Shown here: positions 3,507 through 8,872 of the stretch, piece by piece
How the letters are laid out: each line of letters starts with the position of its first letter
Position numbering within the stretch: the first letter of the stretch is position 1
Assembly: GCA_018822835.1 (NCBI GenBank)
Contig: JAHJJO010000134.1
Coordinates: forward strand, 1 to 8,872
Direction: 5' to 3'
Source of the DNA: Patescibacteria group bacterium
Lineage (GTDB): Bacteria > Patescibacteriota > Patescibacteriia > Patescibacteriales > JAHJJO01
DNA: 8,872 nt
The notes under the pieces: generated by a model
Seen by the model: the letters and a program-made list of their open reading frames with translations, nothing else
Databases searched by the model: none
What the model was told of the DNA's origin: nothing
Position numbers and translations under genes: made by a program

Positions 3507-6274
3507 TGAAAAGAATAGCTATTTTATTTGCAATTATTGGACTATTAGCCACTACATGCGGCTTTATTATAATAGTTTGGATTACAAAAGATATTCCAGA
3601 TCCTCATAAATTAATGGAGCGCGAGATTACTCAAAGCACAAAAATATTTGATAGAACTGGAAAAACAGTTCTGTATGAAATTTATGGAGAAGAAGAAAGA
3701 ACAATAGTAAATTTAAGTGAAATTCCTGATTATGCAAAATGGGCCACGATTGCCGTTGAAGATAAAAATTTTTATAAACATCAAGGATTTAGCGCATTGG
3801 CAATGTTAAGGACTTTGGTCACAAACATTCTTTATAATAAAAAAGCAGGCGGTTCAACATTGACTCAGCAATTTATCAAAAATGCCATACTTACTTCAGA
3901 AAAAACATACACAAGAAAGATTAAAGAATTAGTTTTGGCATATAAAGTGGAAAAAAATTTTTCAAAAGATGAAATTTTACAAATGTATTTTAATGAAATA
4001 CCATATGGTTCCACGGCTTATGGAATAGAAGCGGCAAGCCAGCGTTATTTTGGCAAAAGCATTCGAAATATTAATTTGCCTGAGGCAGTTATTTTAGCCG
4101 CTTTGCCTCAAGCTCCAAGTCGATATTCCCCTTATGGTCCAAATAAAGATCTTTTAATTCAAAGACAGCATTATATTTTAGATTTAATGTTAGAGCAAGG
4201 ATATATTAGCGAAGCTAAAGTTGAAGCAGCAAAACAGTATAAATTAAAATTTAAAAAACCATCAGCCAATATTACTGCCCCGCATTTTGTAATGTATGTT
4301 AAAGGGCTTTTGTCTGAAAAATATGGTGAGAAAATGATTGAACGCGAAGGTCTTAGGATTTATACAACACTTGATTTATATAAACAAAAAATAGCTGAAG
4401 AAGTTGTTGAAGATGGCATGGAAAAAAATAAACAATATAATGCGAATAATTCAGCTTTAACAGCTATTGATCCTAAAACAGGGGAGATATTGGCAATGGT
4501 TGGGTCTAGCGATTATTTTAATGAAGAAATTGACGGTCAAGTAAATATTACAACAAGTTCGCGCCAGCCAGGCTCTTCAATTAAGCCAATAGTTTACGCA
4601 GCAGCTTTTGAAAATGGATATACTCCTGACACTGTTCTTTATGATGTTGTGACAAATTTTTCTAATAATGCGGACGAGCCATATGAACCACATAATTATG
4701 ATTTAAAAGAACATGGTCCTGTGACTATGAAAAAAGCTTTAGCAGGATCTTTAAATATACCGGCTGTAAAAACGCTTTATTTGGCTGGAGTAAATAATGT
4801 TTTAGATTTAGCTGAAAATTTGGGTTACACAACTTTGTCTGATCGCAAACGTTTTGGATTATCTCTTGTTCTTGGAGGAGGCGAAGTTAAATTAATTGAA
4901 CATGTTAACGCATATAGCGCTTTCAGTCGTGAAGGAAAAATTTATCCAATAACAGCGATATTAAAAGTAGAAGATAAAAATGGTCATATTATAGAGGAAT
5001 CTAAATCAAATAAAAACAAGCAAACATTAAAGCCAGAAACCGCCAGAATAATTAATAATATTTTATCAAATAATGAATTAAGAGCTTATACGTTTGGAAC
5101 AGAAAATTGGCTAACTCTTGGAAATCGGCCTGTTGCAGTGAAAACAGGAACAACCAATGATTATAGGGATGCGTGGACTATCGGTTATACACCATCTATT
5201 GTTGTTGGTGTGTGGGTTGGCAATAGTGATAATACTGCAATGAAGAGGGGAGCGGCAGGAGGTGTAGTGGCCGCGTCCATCTGGAATAGTTTTATGAAAA
5301 AGGTTTTAGGTGATACGCCGATAGAATATTTTAACAGTCCGAAAGATATTAAAACAGGCAAGCCAATTCTTGATGGTGAAACTCAAATGAAAAAAGCAAT
5401 AAAGATTGACAAAGCATCAGGTCTACTTGCGACAGAATGGACGCCAGAAAGTTTTATAGAAGAAAGGTTTTATCAAGAGCATCATTGTTTATTGTATTAT
5501 GCCAATAAAAATAAGCCATTAGAAGCAACGCCTGAAAATCCAGATAATGATCCACAATTTCATTTATGGGAAAATCGTGTTTTAGCATGGGCTGAGAAAA
5601 ACAAATTAGCAACTTCTTCTCCGCCAACTGAATATGATAATGTTCATAAATCTGAAAACAGGCCTTTGTTTAACATTGTTCAACCAACGAACAATCAAAT
5701 TATTGCAGAGTCGCTGTTCATTTCCAACATTCAAGCATCAGCTCCAAGAGGCATAAACAGGGCTGAATATTATATTAATGATAATTTATTATCTATTAAT
5801 AAAACATATCCCTTTAATCTGGAAAAAAATATCAGTTTTTTAAATAATGGTTATTATAAATTAACCGTTCAAGTTTGCGATGATATTGACAATTGCTCTA
5901 AACAATCATTGGAATTTAATTTAATTTTAGATCAACAGCAAAATAACAATGATATTATTGTTTCATGGCTTGAGCCAAGCAATGGAGTGGCAATTTCTAA
6001 TATTGATTTTCCATTAAATTTAAAATTCAATATTAACAATCCGCAAAAAGTGGTTAAAATAAATATATTTGCGATTAATAATTCTGAAGAAAATTCTTCA
6101 ACAAGCAGTTTGCCTGTTTTGTTGGAAGTTTTGCAGTCAATTGACAACACAATAATAGAAAGCAAACTGCAAAAAGATTTTTTATTGCCTGGAACTTATA
6201 AAATTTACGCTGAAATACATACATGGGACGGGCAGATTCAGAATAGTGAGGGTGTTATTATTAATATGCAATAA
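3506..6274 (+). CDS. ponA: Class A penicillin-binding protein, PBP1A type
   Basis: From ATG 3506 this is a 922-aa bifunctional peptidoglycan synthase that polymerises lipid II and crosslinks stem peptides outside the membrane. Residues 5-26 form the N-terminal membrane anchor. The GT51 glycosyltransferase domain has AVEDKNFYKHQG (83-94, catalytic Glu85), GGSTLTQQ (115-122) and YFNEIPYG (161-168). The transpeptidase has the SSIK active-site motif with nucleophile Ser357 and Lys360, SLN at 415-417 and KTGT at 546-549, so both active sites look intact. Beyond about residue 715 the C-terminus reads as two beta-rich Ig-like modules, roughly 720-810 and 815-922, with a close Cys pair (791 and 797). 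A GTG at 3323 would add 61 Lys/Arg/Asn-rich residues, but the family begins just before the anchor, so ATG 3506 is chosen. It has no Shine-Dalgarno, and a terminator-like hairpin directly precedes it. Confidence 0.95.
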   Translation: MKRIAILFAIIGLLATTCGFIIIVWITKDIPDPHKLMEREITQSTKIFDRTGKTVLYEIYGEEERTIVNLSEIPDYAKWATIAVEDKNFYKHQGFSALAMLRTLVTNILYNKKAGGSTLTQQFIKNAILTSEKTYTRKIKELVLAYKVEKNFSKDEILQMYFNEIPYGSTAYGIEAASQRYFGKSIRNINLPEAVILAALPQAPSRYSPYGPNKDLLIQRQHYILDLMLEQGYISEAKVEAAKQYKLKFKKPSANITAPHFVMYVKGLLSEKYGEKMIEREGLRIYTTLDLYKQKIAEEVVEDGMEKNKQYNANNSALTAIDPKTGEILAMVGSSDYFNEEIDGQVNITTSSRQPGSSIKPIVYAAAFENGYTPDTVLYDVVTNFSNNADEPYEPHNYDLKEHGPVTMKKALAGSLNIPAVKTLYLAGVNNVLDLAENLGYTTLSDRKRFGLSLVLGGGEVKLIEHVNAYSAFSREGKIYPITAILKVEDKNGHIIEESKSNKNKQTLKPETARIINNILSNNELRAYTFGTENWLTLGNRPVAVKTGTTNDYRDAWTIGYTPSIVVGVWVGNSDNTAMKRGAAGGVVAASIWNSFMKKVLGDTPIEYFNSPKDIKTGKPILDGETQMKKAIKIDKASGLLATEWTPESFIEERFYQEHHCLLYYANKNKPLEATPENPDNDPQFHLWENRVLAWAEKNKLATSSPPTEYDNVHKSENRPLFNIVQPTNNQIIAESLFISNIQASAPRGINRAEYYINDNLLSINKTYPFNLEKNISFLNNGYYKLTVQVCDDIDNCSKQSLEFNLILDQQQNNNDIIVSWLEPSNGVAISNIDFPLNLKFNINNPQKVVKINIFAINNSEENSSTSSLPVLLEVLQSIDNTIIESKLQKDFLLPGTYKIYAEIHTWDGQIQNSEGVIINMQ

Positions 6275-6284
6275 ATTGAATTAG

Positions 6285-6368
6285 GAATTATGAATTAGGA
6301 ATCAGAAATAAATTAATTAATTTATAATTAGTTGTTATTCTTGATTCATAATTCCTAATTCATAATTC
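6285..6368. repeat. AT-rich inverted repeat between PBP1A and dnaE
   Basis: GAATTATGAATTAGGAAT (6285-6302) is perfectly complementary to 6351-6368. The loop contains an 18-bp perfect palindrome, ATAAATTAATTAATTTAT (6308-6325). The arms are built from the repeated words GAATTAGG and ATTCATAATTC. Five T follow the right arm before the dnaE ATG at 6375, so it might weakly terminate, but the stem is all A/T-dominated and interrupted. TATAAT at 6323-6328 could be a -10 for dnaE, though no matching -35 is present. Confidence 0.65.
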
Positions 6369-6374
6369 ATTTTT

Positions 6375-8872
6375 ATGAAATTTACTCACTTACATAACCA
6401 CAGCCATTATTCTTTATTAGATGGAGTGGTAAAAATTGACGAATTAATTAAAGCTACAAAAGAGGATGGGCAGACAGCTTTGGCTTTAACTGACCATGGA
6501 GTAATGTATGGAGTAATTGAATTTTATCAAAAATGTAAAAAAGCTGGAATTAAGCCGATTATCGGACTTGAAGCTTATGTAGCTCCTAATTCACGTTTTG
6601 ATAAAAACGCAAAATCAGATGAAAAAAATTATTACCATCTTCTGCTTTTAGTTAAAGACAAGCAAGGTTATAATAATTTAATTAAACTTACAACTATTGC
6701 GCATTTGGAAGGATTTTATTATAAACCAAGAATAGATTTTGAAATTCTTCAAAAATATAACCAAGGATTAATTGCCTGCACAGGATGTTTGGGCGGCGAA
6801 ATTCCAAAATTAATTCTGTCAAATAAAATTGATAAAGCGCGGGAAAAAGCTGTTAAATATAATAAATTGTTTGGCCAAGATAATTTTTATTTAGAAATCA
6901 TGCACCACCCTGATCTTGAAGGGTGTGACTATGTGAATGAACAATTAGTAAAATTTTCCAAAGAATTAAATATTCCATTAGTCGCGACTCATGACACGCA
7001 TTATTTAGAAAAGGAAGATGAAGCAGCTCAAGATATTTTATTATGTTTGCAAAATAAGAAAAAAAAAGAAGATAAAAATAGAATGAATATGTCTGGAGTT
7101 GATTATTCATTTAAAACATCAAAAGAGATGGCAGAATATTTTCAAGACACGCCGGATGCAATTAGTAATACTGCGCGAATTGCAGAAAAGTGTAATTTGG
7201 AAATTGAATTAGGAAACATTCAACTTCCATTTTTTCAGGTGCCTGATAATTATGATGGAGATGAATATTTAAAAAAGTTAACTTTAGAAGGATTGTTAAA
7301 ACGATATAATAAGAATTATAAAGAAGTGGATGAAGTTATTAAAGAAAGAATTAATTATGAATTGTCAGTTATTCAAAAAATGGGCTGGTCTTCTTATTTT
7401 CTTATAGTCGCAGATGTTGTTAATTGGGCTAAAAGCAATGGAATCATTGTTGGGCCTGGCAGGGGAAGCGCTCCTGGTTCTATAATTTGCTATTTAACAG
7501 GAATTACCAATTTAGATCCATTGAAATATAATTTGTTGTTTGAACGGTTTTTAAATCCAGAACGCGTTTCAATGCCTGATATTGATATGGATTTTTCTGA
7601 CGCAAGGCGCGATGATGTAATTCATTATATTGAAGAAAAATATGGCAAAGATCATGTAGCGCAGATTATTACATTTGGAACTATGGCGGCAAGAGTGGCA
7701 ATTAGAGACGTTGGCAGAGTTTTGCATTATCCTTATGATTATTGCGATAAGCTTGCAAAAATGATTCCAGCTTTATGTAAAATTGATAAAGCTTTAAAAA
7801 TTGTCAGTGAACTTCGCGCAATATATCAGCAGGAAGAAGCCGCGCGTATCATTATTGATTATGCGCGAAGACTTGAGGGAGTCGCGCGACATTCATCTAC
7901 GCATGCTTGCGGTGTGCTTATTACAAAAAAACCGTTAAACAATTATGTTCCTTTGCAATATGTTTCATCATCTGACAAAACAATTATTTCCCAATACAGC
8001 CTTCATCCGATTGAAGATTTGGGGCTTTTAAAAATTGATGTTTTAGGATTAAAAAATTTAACAATCATTGAAACAACCATTAATATTCTTAAAAACGCTG
8101 ATAAAATTAATGTGGATATTAATAAAATTCCATTAGATGACCAAAAAACTTATCAATTATTTCAAAAAGGCGAAACAACAGGCGTGTTTCAATTTGAATC
8201 ATCAGGAATGAAGCGATGTCTTAAAGAATTAAAGCCAACAGAATTTGAAGATATTATTGCAATGGTTGCGCTGTATCGTCCGGGGCCAATGGAATGGATT
8301 CCGGACTATATTGCCAGAAAAAAAGGCAGAAAAAAAATAAAATATTTACATCATAAATTAGAGCCAATTTTAAATAAAACTCATGGTGTCGCAATCTATC
8401 AAGAACAGATAATGCAAGTTGTTAGAGATTTAGCAGGTTTTTCTATGGGCGAAGCGGATATTCTAAGAAGAGCAGTAGGTAAAAAAATTCCAAAATTATT
8501 AGGTGAACAAAAAGAAAAGTTTATTGAAGGATGCGTAAGAAATAGCATTCCAAGCGAGTTAGCTGAAAATATTTTTTCATTTATTGAACCATTTGCCGGA
8601 TATGGATTTAACAGATCTCATGCTGCTTGTTATGCTTTAATCGGCTATCAGACAGCCTATCTTAAGGCACATTGGCCTGAAGAATTTATGGCAGCGCTTT
8701 TAACATCTGACCAGCGAAATATTGATAAAATTGGAATTAAAATTGAAGAGTGCCGCAATATGGGGATTGATATTATGCCGCCAGATATTAATGAATCATT
8801 TAGCTCTTTTACAGTAGTAAATTCACGTGAAAATATTGCTGAAAAACAAAAAAAATCAATTCTCAGCTTGCA
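6375..8872 (+). CDS. dnaE: DNA polymerase III alpha subunit, 3' end beyond window
   Basis: The frame is open for 832 codons to the window end. DnaE proteins are usually about 1,100-1,200 aa, so the C-terminal OB-fold and tau-binding part lie outside. It is the replicative polymerase catalytic subunit. The N-terminal PHP domain opens THLHNHSHYSLLDG (4-17). It has LTDHG (38-42), GLEAYV (64-69), YYHLLLL (86-92), CTGCLGGE (135-142) and ATHDTHYL (204-211), so the usual metal ligands appear present. The C-family polymerase core has GPGRGSAPGS (360-369) and PDIDMDFSD (401-409) with Asp402 and Asp404. Asp555 in LLKIDVLGLK completes the catalytic triad at nearly E. coli numbering. The tandem HhH/fingers region reads FAGYGFNRSHAACYALIGYQ (740-759). 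The start is fixed by the conserved opening. No Shine-Dalgarno is seen. Confidence 0.97.
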   Translation, partial: MKFTHLHNHSHYSLLDGVVKIDELIKATKEDGQTALALTDHGVMYGVIEFYQKCKKAGIKPIIGLEAYVAPNSRFDKNAKSDEKNYYHLLLLVKDKQGYNNLIKLTTIAHLEGFYYKPRIDFEILQKYNQGLIACTGCLGGEIPKLILSNKIDKAREKAVKYNKLFGQDNFYLEIMHHPDLEGCDYVNEQLVKFSKELNIPLVATHDTHYLEKEDEAAQDILLCLQNKKKKEDKNRMNMSGVDYSFKTSKEMAEYFQDTPDAISNTARIAEKCNLEIELGNIQLPFFQVPDNYDGDEYLKKLTLEGLLKRYNKNYKEVDEVIKERINYELSVIQKMGWSSYFLIVADVVNWAKSNGIIVGPGRGSAPGSIICYLTGITNLDPLKYNLLFERFLNPERVSMPDIDMDFSDARRDDVIHYIEEKYGKDHVAQIITFGTMAARVAIRDVGRVLHYPYDYCDKLAKMIPALCKIDKALKIVSELRAIYQQEEAARIIIDYARRLEGVARHSSTHACGVLITKKPLNNYVPLQYVSSSDKTIISQYSLHPIEDLGLLKIDVLGLKNLTIIETTINILKNADKINVDINKIPLDDQKTYQLFQKGETTGVFQFESSGMKRCLKELKPTEFEDIIAMVALYRPGPMEWIPDYIARKKGRKKIKYLHHKLEPILNKTHGVAIYQEQIMQVVRDLAGFSMGEADILRRAVGKKIPKLLGEQKEKFIEGCVRNSIPSELAENIFSFIEPFAGYGFNRSHAACYALIGYQTAYLKAHWPEEFMAALLTSDQRNIDKIGIKIEECRNMGIDIMPPDINESFSSFTVVNSRENIAEKQKKSILSL

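Noticed and set aside
5932..6165. 77-aa - strand frame
   Set aside because: It is antisense to the PBP1A C-terminal region, which is clearly coding on the + strand.
6898..7110. 70-aa - strand frame
   Set aside because: It is antisense to the well-conserved dnaE PHP domain.

Overview
The window is AT-rich bacterial DNA (one GC-rich island apart) that looks like a member of the Candidate Phyla Radiation (Patescibacteria). The points that suggest this are compact genes all on the + strand, no convincing Shine-Dalgarno sequence before any gene, strongly A/T-biased codons, and intergenic spacers filled with short AT-rich repeat words and long hairpins. This placement is inference, since there is no rRNA or ribosomal protein to confirm it. 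No in-frame UGA is used as a sense codon in the frames I read, so code 11 fits.

Layout. 1-302: a GC-rich island with a small hairpin, a bidirectional terminator, and a ~50-bp element carrying a near-consensus leftward promoter and a weaker rightward one. 303-1006: a PIN-domain (VapC-like) protein followed by a small unrecognised 69-aa protein, possibly a toxin-antitoxin pair. 1032-2477: glgA, glycogen/starch synthase (GT5). 2478-2654: a nested inverted-repeat region holding a 58-bp sequence that folds into a perfect three-way junction. 2655-2831: a 58-aa single [4Fe-4S] ferredoxin. 2832-3505: a gene-poor stretch with three consecutive long hairpins (a 33-bp perfect fold-back and two bidirectional terminators), a second copy of the ~50-bp promoter element, and a leader that ends in a terminator-like hairpin abutting the next start codon. 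3506-6274: a class A penicillin-binding protein (PBP1A type) with a C-terminal region that looks like tandem Ig-like domains. 6275-6374: AT-rich inverted repeats. 6375-8872: dnaE, the replicative DNA polymerase III alpha subunit, cut off by the window end.

How the genes relate. The proteins are mostly unrelated housekeeping functions (glucan synthesis, electron transfer, peptidoglycan assembly, replication), and they do not form one pathway. The most interesting material is non-coding: the duplicated promoter element next to terminators, the three-way-junction repeat, the 33-bp fold-back, and a possible attenuation and coupling arrangement in front of the PBP1A gene. I see no CRISPR array, tRNA, rRNA or intact insertion sequence.
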